This document shows positions 43,693-52,959 of a stretch of 64,000 nt of DNA, one piece after another. The stretch is taken from the NCBI GenBank assembly GCA_022843955.1, contig JALHMQ010000002.1, forward strand, positions 271,987 through 335,986, read 5' to 3'. This DNA is from Burkholderiaceae bacterium (GTDB lineage: Bacteria; Pseudomonadota; Gammaproteobacteria; Burkholderiales; Burkholderiaceae_F). A program made the position numbers and the translations under genes. Within the stretch, counting starts at the first letter, position 1, and every line of letters starts with the position of its first letter. Under the pieces are notes generated by a model that had not been told where the DNA came from, searched no databases, and was given only the letters and a program-made list of their open reading frames with translations.

Positions 43693-44526
43693 CTATTTCG
43701 CGGCGCGGGCACGCGAGGCAGCGCCTCGCACCTGCACCCGCTTGGCTTTAGGTGCAGGCGCGGACGCGGACGCGCCCGGCATGCGCGCCGGTTTCGGTGG
43801 GTTTCGGCGCACCGTGCGCGCCGCGGCAGTTGCGGGCTTCTTCCTCGTTGATGCCTTGGAGGGCGGCTTGGACGTTGACTTGGACGGCGCCTTCTCGACG
43901 CCGGCCGAAGCGAGCAGTCGGGCAAGCGCCGTGCGGGCGCGCGCCAGGCTGTCGCGCGAGCGCAGCAGGCGCGCATCCTGGTGCGTCACCAGCATCAGCC
44001 CGTAGATCTCGAACACGAGCTGGGCGGCATCGACGTCGCCATGCACATGGCCTTCCTCGCGCGCCTGCTCGATCGCGCGCAGCAGCTCGCGCTTCCAGCC
44101 GGTAACGATGCGCACCATGGCGTCGTGCAGCGGGCCGGGGCGGTCGTCGTACTCGCTGGCACCGGCGATCAGCAGGCAACCCTGCTCGATCTCGCGTGCC
44201 AGCAGCCGCAGCCAGTTCTCCAGCAGCGCCTGCAGGCGCGGCACGCCGCGCGGCTTTTTCACTGCCGGGCGCAGCACATCGTCGACGAAGCGCGCGGTGT
44301 ACTCGTTGAGCACCGCCAGCTGCAGCTCCTCGCGCGAGCCGAAGTGCGCGAACACGCCGCTCTTGCTCATCGACATCGCATCGGCCAGGGCGCCGATGGT
44401 GAGGCCCTCGAGGCCCTCGCGCCGGGCCACCGTCAGTGCGGCGTCGACGATCGCCGCGCGCGTGGCATCACCCTTGCGCAGTCGCAGCGGCGCGGTCAGC
44501 GAGCGGAGCGTCGAGCCAAAGTGCAT
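43693..44526 (-). CDS. TetR-family regulator with basic C-terminal tail
   Basis: The product has 277 residues. The helix-turn-helix LTIGALADAMSMSKSGVFAHFGS lies at about 40-62. The ligand domain runs to about 205. The last 70 residues are Lys/Ala/Pro/Ser-rich (SKSTSKPPSKAST, KKPATAAARTVRR), histone-H1-like and unusual for TetR proteins. It heads the fatty-acid cluster and is probably its repressor, relieved by an acyl-CoA. The start MHFGSTLRSL was chosen; an ATG six codons upstream is possible. Confidence 0.85.
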   Translation of the reverse strand: MHFGSTLRSLTAPLRLRKGDATRAAIVDAALTVARREGLEGLTIGALADAMSMSKSGVFAHFGSREELQLAVLNEYTARFVDDVLRPAVKKPRGVPRLQALLENWLRLLAREIEQGCLLIAGASEYDDRPGPLHDAMVRIVTGWKRELLRAIEQAREEGHVHGDVDAAQLVFEIYGLMLVTHQDARLLRSRDSLARARTALARLLASAGVEKAPSKSTSKPPSKASTRKKPATAAARTVRRNPPKPARMPGASASAPAPKAKRVQVRGAASRARAAK

Positions 44527-44579
44527 GGGTTCCAATCGGGACAACGACTTGGCGGCCGCGCCGGCAATAACTTCACGGC

Positions 44580-44598
44580 CGTTCGTTAAAAGCGAACG
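44580..44598. promoter_or_regulatory. Inverted repeat upstream of tetR, candidate operator
   Basis: CGTTCG-TTAAAAG-CGAACG lies 54 bases above the regulator start, where an autoregulatory site is expected. The rest of the 294-base gap to the LysR gene shows nothing clear. Confidence 0.5.
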
Positions 44599-44820
44599 CT
44601 CGTACTATTTCGGACTGGCCGGCGGCTGTCAAACCGGGATTTAGAGGGGGCGGCCTATTGCTGCAGCGCAGAAGTGCAGGCGCGCTGCTGGTGGTAAGCA
44701 GCCAATGCGCGCCTGAGTACGTGTCGGCCGCAGTTCGCGTGACGTGCTGTCGGCTGGATCGGTTGCTGACCCACTGCCTCGTGCGCCAACCCAGGTCGCC
44801 AGGCGCCAGGGCGGTCGGCG

Positions 44821-45744
44821 CTAGCGTGTCCGCGTGACGGGTCGCGCCGGCGCCGTCGGCGGCTCGAACTCGGCGGCCAGATGCTCGACGAACAGCCTGA
44901 CCTTGGCTGACAGGTGGCGGCGGCTCGGATAGACGGCCCAGATGTCGCCACTGCCGCCTTCGTGGTCGGGCAACACCCTGACCAGCTGACTGCTGGCCAG
45001 CGCCTGTGCCACATGAAAGTCGGTCTCCAGCACGATCCCCTGGCCCGCCACTGCGGCGGCCACCAGCACCTCGCCGCTGTTCGCATGCAGGCTGCCGGTG
45101 GCTTTCACGTCGAGCGCGGCGCCGTCCGGCCCGCGCAGCGTCCACAGGCGCGGCGTGCGTGCATGGGCGTAGGTCAGCAGGTCGTGCGAGGACAGGTCGG
45201 CCGCGCTGCGCGGGGTGCCGCGCCGCGCGAGATACGCCGGCGACGCACACAGCACGAGATGCATGGTGCCGAGCTTGCGCGCAACCAGCTGGTCGCTGCC
45301 CACGGCACCGATGCGGATCGCCAGGTCGATGCCCTCTTCCACCAGATCGAGCATGCGCTCGGCAGTCACGACGTCGAAGCGCAGATCGGGGTGCAGACGC
45401 TGGAAGCGTGCGATCGCCGGGGCGAGCCGCTGCACGCCGACTGCATGCGCGCAGGTGATCTTCAGCGTGCCGCGCGGTCGCACGGTGTTGGAGCCGGCAA
45501 GCGCTTCGGCCTCGTCCAGGTCCGCCAGCAGCGCGACGCCGCGTTCGAAGAAGGCCTGTCCGCCCTCGGTCAGCGACAGGCGCCGCGTGGTGCGGTTGAG
45601 CAGGCGTGTGCCCAGGTGGACTTCGAGGTCGGCCACGCGCTGCGACAGCGCCGAGGTCGACAGCCCCATGCGTTCGGCAGCACGCACGAAGCTGCCGCTT
45701 TCGACCACGCGCACGAATGCCTCGATGCCTGCCAGCCGGTCCAT
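44821..45744 (-). CDS. LysR-family transcriptional regulator
   Basis: The product has 307 residues. The N-terminal helix-turn-helix has SFVRAAERMGLSTSALSQRVADLE. The substrate domain follows from about 90 (GTLKITCAHAVGVQRLAP). It is divergent from the doxX-type gene, with TTATCC repeats between. It probably activates doxX-like expression and represses itself. Confidence 0.9.
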   Translation of the reverse strand: MDRLAGIEAFVRVVESGSFVRAAERMGLSTSALSQRVADLEVHLGTRLLNRTTRRLSLTEGGQAFFERGVALLADLDEAEALAGSNTVRPRGTLKITCAHAVGVQRLAPAIARFQRLHPDLRFDVVTAERMLDLVEEGIDLAIRIGAVGSDQLVARKLGTMHLVLCASPAYLARRGTPRSAADLSSHDLLTYAHARTPRLWTLRGPDGAALDVKATGSLHANSGEVLVAAAVAGQGIVLETDFHVAQALASSQLVRVLPDHEGGSGDIWAVYPSRRHLSAKVRLFVEHLAAEFEPPTAPARPVTRTR

Positions 45745-45769
45745 GCCTGCCTCCGCTCGACCCCGACGA

Positions 45770-45816
45770 TTATCCTGAAATCTCGGATAAACATTCAGAC
45801 GTCAGCCTGTTTATCC
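45770..45816. promoter_or_regulatory. TTATCC/GGATAA repeats, LysR-type binding region
   Basis: TTATCC at 45770-45775 and GGATAA at 45785-45790 form an inverted repeat, and another TTATCC lies at 45811-45816. They lie in the 148-base divergent region between lysR and the doxX-like gene, as expected for recognition and activation sites. Confidence 0.6.
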
Positions 45817-45892
45817 GGCCTCGTGCCAGCAATAGAGTCTCGGCACCTGCTGGCCCACGGCAGCCGACAAACCCATTCGCTGGAGACTTCCC

Positions 45893-46318
45893 ATGATCGA
45901 TTCCCGCACCGCCCCCTTTGCCGCCCTGGCGCTACGCACCGCGCTCGGCACGATGTTCATTGCCCACGCCCTGCTCAAGGTGCTGGTGTTCACGCTGCCC
46001 GGCACTGTGCAGTTCTTCGCGTCGCTCGGCCTGCCGGCCGCGCTCGCCTATGCCACCGTCGCTGCCGAACTGGTGGGTGGCGTGCTGCTCGTGCTCGGCG
46101 TGCAGACGCGCGTGGTGGCCCTGGCGCTCGTCCCGATCATGCTCGGCGCCACCTGGGTGCATGCCGGCAACGGCTGGTTGTTCAGCGCACCGAAAGGCGG
46201 CTGGGAGTACCCGGCGTTCTGGACCGTGACGCTGTTCGTGCAGGCGCTGCTGGGTGATGGCGCGTATGCGCTGCGCATGGCGCGCACGCGCCCGGCCCGA
46301 GCGATGCAAGCGGCGTGA
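45893..46318 (+). CDS. DoxX-family membrane protein
   Basis: The product has 141 residues with four transmembrane helices. LGTMFIAHALLKVLVF and LAYATVAAELVGGVLLVLG carry the usual family features. TGGAGA precedes the start. DoxX-like proteins sit in the inner membrane and are linked to redox or detoxification; the function is unclear. It is probably controlled by the divergent LysR protein. Confidence 0.85.
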   Translation: MIDSRTAPFAALALRTALGTMFIAHALLKVLVFTLPGTVQFFASLGLPAALAYATVAAELVGGVLLVLGVQTRVVALALVPIMLGATWVHAGNGWLFSAPKGGWEYPAFWTVTLFVQALLGDGAYALRMARTRPARAMQAA

Positions 46319-46458
46319 TGATGGCGCTGGCGCCGCGCCGTACGGCAAGCGCCTGCCTTCACCCCACTTCACCCTGCGCGGCCCGTCGCTCCCCGGACCG
46401 GGCGATGAAGATGAGTTGAAGAACCGACTGCGCACTGAGCCGAGTAGTCGATGCGTCA

Positions 46459-46564
46459 ATGAGTCGATGCGCCAAGTGAATCAACGAGCCCAATGAGTCA
46501 GTCGAGTCGAATGAGTGAAGCGAGCCAAATGAAGCAATCGAGCCAGTTGAGTCAAGCGAGCCTG
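46459..46564 (+). repeat. 17/18-bp minisatellite upstream of and within the LigB-type gene
   Basis: There are six tandem units: 46459-46475 and 46476-46492 (17 bp), then 46493-46510, 46511-46528, 46529-46546 and 46547-46564 (18 bp). The consensus is near ATGAGTCAAGCGAGCCAA. Three of the four 18-bp units begin ATG and the fourth TTG, all in frame with the dioxygenase. They encode hexapeptides of the type MSQSSR. More decayed units may extend upstream to about 46430. Confidence 0.7.
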
Positions 46565-47374
46565 CCGACCCTCTTTCTCTCGCATGGATCGCCGCTGCAC
46601 GCACGCGGCGGTTCGCGCGCCAGCGCGGGCTGGGCTGCGTTGGCCAAGCGGTTGCCGCGGCCGCGGGCGGTGGTGATCGCGTCCGCACACTGGGAGACCG
46701 AAATGCCGATGGTGGCCGCCGCCGCACAGCCGGAGACGATCCACGACTTCGGCGGCCTTCCGCCCGACCTGTATCAGCTGCGCTATCCCGCCGCGGGGTC
46801 ACCGCCGGTCGCGCAACAGGTGGTCGACCTGCTCGCGCGGGCCGGACTGACGGCCAGCACCAACGCCTGCCGCGGCCTCGATCACGGCGCCTGGGTGCCG
46901 CTGCGTCACATGTACCCGCAGGCCGACGTGCCGGTGGTGCAGGTGGCGCTGCAGCCCGCGCTGGGCAGCATGCATCACCTGCGCCTGGGCGCGGCGCTGG
47001 CGCCGCTGCCGCACGACGGCGTGCTGGTCATCGGCTCGGGCCACATGACGCACAACCTGTCCGAGGTGATGCAGTTGTTGCGCAAGGGCAGCGTGCAGTT
47101 CGGCGAGGAAACGCCGGCCGAGCCTTACGTCGACGCGTTCCGCGCCTGGATCGACCGCGCGCTGCGCAGCGACTCGCCGGACGACCTGGCCGCCTGGCAG
47201 GAAGCAGCACCGCAGGCACGCCGCGCCCATCCGAGCACCGAGCACCTGCTGCCGCTTCTGGTGGCACGCGGCGCCGCCGGACCGGGTGCCTCCGTGGAGC
47301 GCGTCGACCTCGGCACCGAAGCGCGGGTGCTGGCGATGGATGCCTACCTGTTCACGCCGGCGTCGCCGCCGTGA
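46493..47374 (+). CDS. Class III extradiol dioxygenase, LigB/DODA-like
   Basis: The product is up to 293 residues. The core begins LPTLFLSHGSPLHA (metal His). Further motifs are IASAHWETEMP, LDHGAWVPLRHMYP, VIGSGHMTHNL and HPSTEHLLPLL. It opens catechol-type rings with non-haem metal, like YgiD/DOPA dioxygenases. The first 23-24 residues come from the 18-bp repeat and look dispensable; starts at 46511 and 46529 are equally possible, and no ribosome site marks one. Its end overlaps the convergent GNAT gene by 23 bases. Confidence 0.85.
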   Translation: MSQSSRMSEASQMKQSSQLSQASLPTLFLSHGSPLHARGGSRASAGWAALAKRLPRPRAVVIASAHWETEMPMVAAAAQPETIHDFGGLPPDLYQLRYPAAGSPPVAQQVVDLLARAGLTASTNACRGLDHGAWVPLRHMYPQADVPVVQVALQPALGSMHHLRLGAALAPLPHDGVLVIGSGHMTHNLSEVMQLLRKGSVQFGEETPAEPYVDAFRAWIDRALRSDSPDDLAAWQEAAPQARRAHPSTEHLLPLLVARGAAGPGASVERVDLGTEARVLAMDAYLFTPASPP

Positions 47375-47879
47375 GACCAGCGGCCGCGCCACCGCCGTTG
47401 AGCGCCTTGACCAGCGGCTGGCACAGCGAGACGCCGAATCCAGGGCGCGCGGCGCCGGCTGGCACGAAGCCGCGCGACAGGTAGAAGCGCAGCGCCGTCT
47501 GCGTGCTGTCGAGCGTGAGCGCGGCCAGGCCGCGCTCACGTCCCGCCGCTTCCATCGCCGCGAGCAGGGCCGAGCTGACGCCATGCCCTCGCAGTCGCGG
47601 CTCGATGTACAGCAGCAGCACCTGTCCACGCCCATCGCACTGCGCGTAGCCGGCGATGCGGTCTTCGCACAGCGCGACCCAGCACAGGTCCGGCGTGGCA
47701 TCGATCCAGCGTTCGAAGTTCTCGCCCGTCTTGTTGCGCAGCCAGGCATCCAGCGTTGCGGCATCGCCTCGGTGATCAGCGATGCACAGCTCGGTGATCG
47801 ATCGACGCACGCAGTCGCACGCCGCGACGGCGTCTGAGACACCAGCCCGACGCACCCGAAGCTCGATCGCGACCGTCAT
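47352..47879 (-). CDS. GNAT-family N-acetyltransferase
   Basis: The product has 175 residues. The acetyl-CoA site is VLLLYIEPRLRGHGVSSALL, and the final strand is ALTLDSTQTALRFYLSRGF. Substrate unknown. The start overlaps the pdeM stop by four bases, and the 3' end overlaps the dioxygenase gene. Confidence 0.85.
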   Translation of the reverse strand: MTVAIELRVRRAGVSDAVAACDCVRRSITELCIADHRGDAATLDAWLRNKTGENFERWIDATPDLCWVALCEDRIAGYAQCDGRGQVLLLYIEPRLRGHGVSSALLAAMEAAGRERGLAALTLDSTQTALRFYLSRGFVPAGAARPGFGVSLCQPLVKALNGGGAAAGLTAATPA

Positions 47880-48589
47880 GCTGCGCGATCCTCAGGCAGC
47901 GCCGGCAACGGAAACAGCCGGTCATCCGCCAGTGCGATCACGCGGTCGCCGGGCTCGCGTTCGATCGGGGCGCCGCCGGTGAACTCGCCGAAGGCGGGCA
48001 GCAGCGTCATCGATGGCCGCACCCAGAAGCACGGCAGGCGCACGCTGTCGTGGGCACCGCCGCGCAGGCGCACGCAGGGGTGCAGATGGCCGGCCAGCAC
48101 GTGGCGGCCCGCCACGCGCTGCGGGTGATGGCACAGCGCCAGATCGGCGAACAGCCACGGCTCCTGCTCGATGCGCAGGTCCAGGTCCAGCGGTGGCGCA
48201 CCGGCGTGGCGATCGTGATTGCCTTCGACCAGCACCATGTCGACGCGCGGATGCCGCGCGCGCCACACACGCAGCGCGGCGAGCGTGTCGCGCGCGTGCG
48301 CCTCGCGCGCATGGAACAGGTCACCGAGGAAGACAAGCGAGGTGGCGTCGGTGCTTGCCAGCAACCGCTCCAACCGCTGCAGGTTGTCGGTGGTGGTCCC
48401 CTGCGGCACCGGCACGCCACGGGCGCGGAACGTGGCGGCCTTGCCGAAGTGCACGTCGGCGACCACCAGTGCGCGCGCCGCGGGCAGCAGCAGCGCGCGG
48501 CCGGCCAGCAATTCGGCCGGCACCGAAGCGGCACCCTCGACGGCGGGCAGTGCGATCACCAGTCGGCCCGGCGACGGAACGGCGGTCAT
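47876..48589 (-). CDS. pdeM: PdeM-type metallophosphoesterase (ligase-associated DNA-repair endonuclease)
   Basis: The product has 237 residues. Metal motifs are VVADVHFGKAATFRARG, VFLGDLFHAR, VEGNHDRH, LCHHPQ and LAGHLHPCV. The HFGK start and the HLHPCVRL end are typical of PdeM, normally encoded with a DEXH helicase, an exonuclease-like protein and an ATP-dependent ligase. None of those lies in this window. Here it is coupled to a GNAT gene instead. The start MTAVPSPG was chosen on length; a longer frame upstream is a shadow of the TraB-like gene. Confidence 0.85.
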   Translation of the reverse strand: MTAVPSPGRLVIALPAVEGAASVPAELLAGRALLLPAARALVVADVHFGKAATFRARGVPVPQGTTTDNLQRLERLLASTDATSLVFLGDLFHAREAHARDTLAALRVWRARHPRVDMVLVEGNHDRHAGAPPLDLDLRIEQEPWLFADLALCHHPQRVAGRHVLAGHLHPCVRLRGGAHDSVRLPCFWVRPSMTLLPAFGEFTGGAPIEREPGDRVIALADDRLFPLPALPEDRAA

Positions 48590-48633
48590 GTCGGTGCCGC
48601 CGTGGGCGAAGCTGCCATCACGTCGGCCACTCG

Positions 48634-49551
48634 TCAGGGCAGCGGCGCGATCGCATAGCCGCGCGCGCGCAGGCCATCGAGCAGGCCAGTGGGCCCGAAG
48701 AAGTGCAGCGTGCCGACGGCCACCACGTGCAGCCGGCCGCTCGCCGCAAAGCGGTCGATCGCCGCCAGCATGGCGTCGTGGCGGCCATCGATCACCTGCT
48801 CGGTGATCCAGCGTTCGCCGGCATTGGTCGACTGGCGCATCGTCATCAGCCGCTGGCGCATCGCCACCGCGTCCGAGGTGCGCCATGCCTCGACCAGCAG
48901 GCGGATCTCGCGTTCACCCGCACCGCTTTCCACGCTGGCCAGCGCCTGCTCCAGGTAGGCGAGTTGCAGGTCGGCCGGCGCGGAGTCGAACAGCGCAAGC
49001 TGTTTCTCCACGCTCTCGATCTCCACCACCGCGATGCCGGCACTGCGCGCCAGCGAGAACAGCTGCGCCTCGGTCGACAGCGCCGGACTGAAGCCGAGCC
49101 GGCTAGCTTCGAGCACCACCAGATTGTTGGCGAGCGCCCAGGGCTTCAGCCGCCACACGGCCGCTGCAGTCAGGCCGTAGCGCGGCAGCACCCGCTCGAC
49201 GCGTTCGCGCAGCGCGGGTGGCAGGCGCTTGTCGAGACCGGGCGCATCGGCCGCGATGATGGCGTAGCGCTGCAGGGCAGCCAGGGTGCGCTGGGCATCG
49301 AAGACGTCGGCCTCGACCGCGATCGCCGCGGCGGCACGCACGCGCGCGGTCTGCGCCGGTGTCAGTTCGGTCTGGCCTTCGCGGCCGACATGGATGGTGC
49401 CGAGCAGGAGCACCCGCGCGTTGCCCTGGGTCGCCTCCCACATGAAACCGCGGGTCGGCGGCGAGGCAGCCGACTGGGCCGCAGCCGCGCCAACGGTCGA
49501 CAGCAGCACGGCGATGAGCGCGGCGGCGAACCGGGCAGCGAGCGATGACAT
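48634..49551 (-). CDS. Exported TraB/GumN-family protein
   Basis: The product has 305 residues. The Sec signal is FAAALIAVLLSTVGAAAAQ. The paired family motifs are LLGTIHVG near the N-terminus and VAVGTLHFFGPTGLLDGL near the end, with AVEADVFD between. Relatives are putative metal-dependent hydrolases of the Tiki/TraB fold. Probably periplasmic. It lies 44 bases upstream of pdeM. The start MSSLAARF was chosen; an ATG 11 codons upstream is possible. Confidence 0.85.
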   Translation of the reverse strand: MSSLAARFAAALIAVLLSTVGAAAAQSAASPPTRGFMWEATQGNARVLLLGTIHVGREGQTELTPAQTARVRAAAAIAVEADVFDAQRTLAALQRYAIIAADAPGLDKRLPPALRERVERVLPRYGLTAAAVWRLKPWALANNLVVLEASRLGFSPALSTEAQLFSLARSAGIAVVEIESVEKQLALFDSAPADLQLAYLEQALASVESGAGEREIRLLVEAWRTSDAVAMRQRLMTMRQSTNAGERWITEQVIDGRHDAMLAAIDRFAASGRLHVVAVGTLHFFGPTGLLDGLRARGYAIAPLP

Positions 49552-49675
49552 GGGGTAACGATGCGGCGAGGCGATCGGCAACATGGTCCGACGATTCTAT
49601 GCGGCGGCCCGCCGGCGACCGATCGCGAGGGCGCTAACGCGCTCGAATGACAACCGCGGTGCAGGCCGCGGCGCG

Positions 49676-50092
49676 CTAACGCGACGCCCGCGCCAAGGCG
49701 ACGCTGCGCAGCCGCGCCATCAGCACACCGGCCAGGGCGACGCCCGTGACATCCGCCAGCCAGTCCGAGATCGCAACATCACGCCCGGGATTGAGCAACT
49801 GCGCCAGCTCGTCGGTGCCAGCCACCATCGCGCAGACGATGAAGACCAGCCAGAAGCGCCGCCCGGCAAACGCAACCCAGGCCAGCGCGCCGAGCACGAA
49901 GAACACCAGCACATGCACGGGCTTGTCCCAGGGCGCCGGGATCGCACCGACCGCGTAGGGCTGAGCGCCGTGATAGAAGAGATTGGCGATGATGAACAGG
50001 ACCAGGGCAGCGGACCAGGCGCGATCGCGCGGGGACGGAGCGACCGCGGCACCCAGCATGTGCTGCAGCAGGCGTCGGGCGCGCTCGGTCAT
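49676..50092 (-). CDS. VanZ-like membrane protein
   Basis: The product has 138 residues with about four helices. WDKPVHVLVFFVLGALAW, TDELAQLLNPGRDVAISDWLADVTGVALG-like residues match the VanZ signature (E/D-x-x-Q and D-x-x-A/N-D). Role unknown. Confidence 0.8.
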   Translation of the reverse strand: MTERARRLLQHMLGAAVAPSPRDRAWSAALVLFIIANLFYHGAQPYAVGAIPAPWDKPVHVLVFFVLGALAWVAFAGRRFWLVFIVCAMVAGTDELAQLLNPGRDVAISDWLADVTGVALAGVLMARLRSVALARASR

Positions 50093-50193
50093 CGGTGGCC
50101 ACCAGACAGTGGCGGTGCAGGCTGACGCTTACGCGCACCGCGAGCGGTCAGCCGACCGACCGCGCGCGCACCGTATCGCCGAGCCACCCGCAC

Positions 50194-52959
50194 TCAGGCC
50201 TGCGCGGTGGCGTCGCCCTGGCGGGCGGGCCCCGCAGCCAGGTTCGCGGTCGCCAGCGCCTGCAGTGGCTTGCCAAAGCGCAGCACGCCGACTTCGTCCT
50301 CGTCGCGCCGGGCATCGTAGCCGCGCGCACGCATCAAGGTGCCCATCTCGTCGTTCTCGCTGAGCACGTAGCCGACGATCTCGCTGATGCCGCGGTCGCG
50401 CGCGCAACTCTCCAGCGCGTTCATCAGCGCATGCCCCAACGCGCGGCCCTGCCATGCATCTTCGATCACCACGCCGAACTCGCAGGTGCTGCCATCGGGG
50501 TTGCGGGTGTAGCGGGCGATCCCGCGGATCTCACCATCTGGATGGTCTGCGTTGGCGTCGATCGCGACGAACGCCATCTCGCGGTCGTAGTCGATCTGTG
50601 TGTAGCGCACCAGCCGCTCCATGGTCAGCTCGCGCAGCGGCGCGTGAAAGCGCATGTACATCGTCTTCTGTGACAGGCGGGCGATGAAGCGCCGCTCGGC
50701 CTCCAGGTCCTCCGGCCGGATCGGCCGCAGCAGCACCGTCTCGCCGGTCTTCAGTCGGGTGGCACGCGCCAGCCGCTTGGGGTACGGGTGGATCGCCAGA
50801 TGCGAATAGGTGGCGTCCGGCGCGAGCGCACCGTCGCCCAGCAGCACGCGGGCATCGAGCGCGATCACGCCATGCTCGTCGGCCAGCAGCGGATTGATGT
50901 CCAGTTCGTGAACGCAGGGGATCTCGCAGGCCAGATCGGAGATCTTGAGCAACGTGTCGACCAGCGCGTCGAGGTCGATCGCCGGCAGGCCGCGGAAGCT
51001 GTCGAGCAGCTTGGCCACGCGCGTGCGCGAGATCATCTCCAGCGCGAGGAAGCGGTTCAGCGGCGGCAGCGCCACCGCGTTGTCGCGGAACACCTCGACC
51101 GCGATGCCGCCCATGCCGAAGGTGATCACCGGCCCGAAGGTGGCATCGTGCGCCAGGCCAACGATGAGTTCGCGCCCGTGCGGCCGACGGATCATCTGCT
51201 GCACGTTGACGCCGAGGAACTTGGCGCCGGGTGCGCGCTCGGCCACGCGCGCGGCGATCGTGTTGAAGCCGTTGCGTACATCCTCGGCCGACTGCAGCGA
51301 CAGCAGCACGCCGCCGACCTCGCTCTTGTGCAGGACGCCTTGGGCGACGACCTTGAGCACGATCGGATAGCCGATCTCGGCGGCCAGCGCCACCGCCTCG
51401 TCGGCGCTCGCGGCGATCGCGGTACGCGCCGACGGGATGCCCATCAGCTTGAGCAATTGCTTGGACTCGTGCTCATCGAGCACCGCGCGGCCGGCCAGCA
51501 GCGCACGCTCGACGATGCGGCGGGCGCCGACGACGTCGGTGTCGAACGAGTCGACCTGCGGCGGCGGCGTCTGCAGACGCAGTTCGCGGTTGCGCACGAA
51601 GCGCGACAGGTACGAGAACGACTGCACGCCGCGCTCGGGGCTGATCAAGGCCGGCACACCGGCGGCCTTCATCAGGTTGCGACCCTTGACTGCATCGGAC
51701 TCCCCCAGGAACACGGTGACGACCGGCTTCTCTGCCGCCTTGATCACCGGCAGCAGGGCCTGCGCCGTTTCCTCGGAGCCCAGGCAGATGGTCGGCGTGA
51801 ACAGCAGCAGCACGCCGTCATTGGCCGGATCGCCGAGCAGGATCTTCATCGCCTCGGCCAGGCGGCCGGCGTCGGCGTCGCCGATGATGTCCACCGGATT
51901 GCCCTTGGACCAGGTGACCGGCAGCGTCTCGTTGAGCTTGTCGAGGGTCTCCGGCGACAGCTTGGCCAGGGTGACGTCGGCATCCACGGTGGCATCGGCA
52001 GCCAGCACGCCCGGCCCGCCACCGTTGGTCAGGATCGCCAGGCGATTGCCCGGCAGGCCGCGCGGCAGGCGGCCGGTAGCCAGCGCCTCGGCTGCGGCGA
52101 ACATCTGGTTGAAGGCGTCCACGCGGATCGCGCCGCCGCGCTTCAGCGCAATGTCGAACACCGCGTCGTCGCCGACCAGAGCGCCGGTGTGGCTCATCGC
52201 CGCCTTCTGTCCGGTCATGTGGCGACCGACCTTCAGCACCACCACCGGCTTGACCGAGGCCGCCGCGCGAATGCTGCTCATGAAGGCACGAGCGTCGTGC
52301 ACGCCTTCGATGTACAGCACGATGCTGCGAGTGGCCGGATCGAGCGCCAGGTAGTCGAGGATCTCGGAGAACTCGACGTCCGAGCCGCCACCGGTGCTCA
52401 CCACCGACGAGAAGCCGAAGCCGGCGGTCCACGCATAGTCGAGCAAGGCCGCGACCACTGCACCCGATTGCGACACCAGTGCCACCGAGCCGGCGCGCGC
52501 CGGCGTGCGCGAGAACGTCGCGTTCAGGCCGATCTCCGGCCGCATGATGCCCAGGCAGTTCGGCCCGAACAGGCGGATGCCCAGGGCGCGCGCCCGGGCC
52601 AGAGACAACGCCTGCAGGCGCTTGCCTTCGGCGCCGATCTCGGCAAATCCTGCCGACAGCACCAGCACCGAGCGGATGCCGCGCGCGCCGGCGTCATCGA
52701 TCAGGCGCGGCACGGTGCGGGCGGGGGTGACGATCACGGCCAGTTCGGGCGCGGTCGGCAGCGCCGCCAGCGACGGGTAGCACTTCAGGCCCCGCACTTG
52801 GGCATGCTTGGGGTTGACCGGGTACACCGTCCCCTTGAAGCCGCCGCCCGTGATGTTGGCGAAGACATGCGCCCCGAGGGCATCGGCGCGCTCGGTGGCG
52901 CCCACCACGGCGATCGATCGGGGGGCCAAGGCGCCCCGCAGGTAATGCGACGTAAACAT
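50194..52959 (-). CDS. GNAT-fused ADP-forming acyl-CoA synthetase (Pat/Acd-like)
   Basis: The product has 921 residues. The CoA-binding domain (about 5-130) begins LAPRSIAVVGATERADALG. Succinyl-CoA-ligase-like domains (150-460) follow, with MSHTGALVGDD near 257 where active synthetases carry the phospho-His. The ATP-grasp domain (about 490-710) has YPIVLKVVAQGVLHKSEVGG. The GNAT domain (about 755-895) has EFGVVIEDAWQGRALGHALM. Such fusions acetylate enzymes, including acetyl-CoA synthetase (PatZ), or make acyl-CoA. The retained His suggests synthetase activity may persist. It is divergent from a DksA-like gene. Confidence 0.9.
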   Translation of the reverse strand: MFTSHYLRGALAPRSIAVVGATERADALGAHVFANITGGGFKGTVYPVNPKHAQVRGLKCYPSLAALPTAPELAVIVTPARTVPRLIDDAGARGIRSVLVLSAGFAEIGAEGKRLQALSLARARALGIRLFGPNCLGIMRPEIGLNATFSRTPARAGSVALVSQSGAVVAALLDYAWTAGFGFSSVVSTGGGSDVEFSEILDYLALDPATRSIVLYIEGVHDARAFMSSIRAAASVKPVVVLKVGRHMTGQKAAMSHTGALVGDDAVFDIALKRGGAIRVDAFNQMFAAAEALATGRLPRGLPGNRLAILTNGGGPGVLAADATVDADVTLAKLSPETLDKLNETLPVTWSKGNPVDIIGDADAGRLAEAMKILLGDPANDGVLLLFTPTICLGSEETAQALLPVIKAAEKPVVTVFLGESDAVKGRNLMKAAGVPALISPERGVQSFSYLSRFVRNRELRLQTPPPQVDSFDTDVVGARRIVERALLAGRAVLDEHESKQLLKLMGIPSARTAIAASADEAVALAAEIGYPIVLKVVAQGVLHKSEVGGVLLSLQSAEDVRNGFNTIAARVAERAPGAKFLGVNVQQMIRRPHGRELIVGLAHDATFGPVITFGMGGIAVEVFRDNAVALPPLNRFLALEMISRTRVAKLLDSFRGLPAIDLDALVDTLLKISDLACEIPCVHELDINPLLADEHGVIALDARVLLGDGALAPDATYSHLAIHPYPKRLARATRLKTGETVLLRPIRPEDLEAERRFIARLSQKTMYMRFHAPLRELTMERLVRYTQIDYDREMAFVAIDANADHPDGEIRGIARYTRNPDGSTCEFGVVIEDAWQGRALGHALMNALESCARDRGISEIVGYVLSENDEMGTLMRARGYDARRDEDEVGVLRFGKPLQALATANLAAGPARQGDATAQA

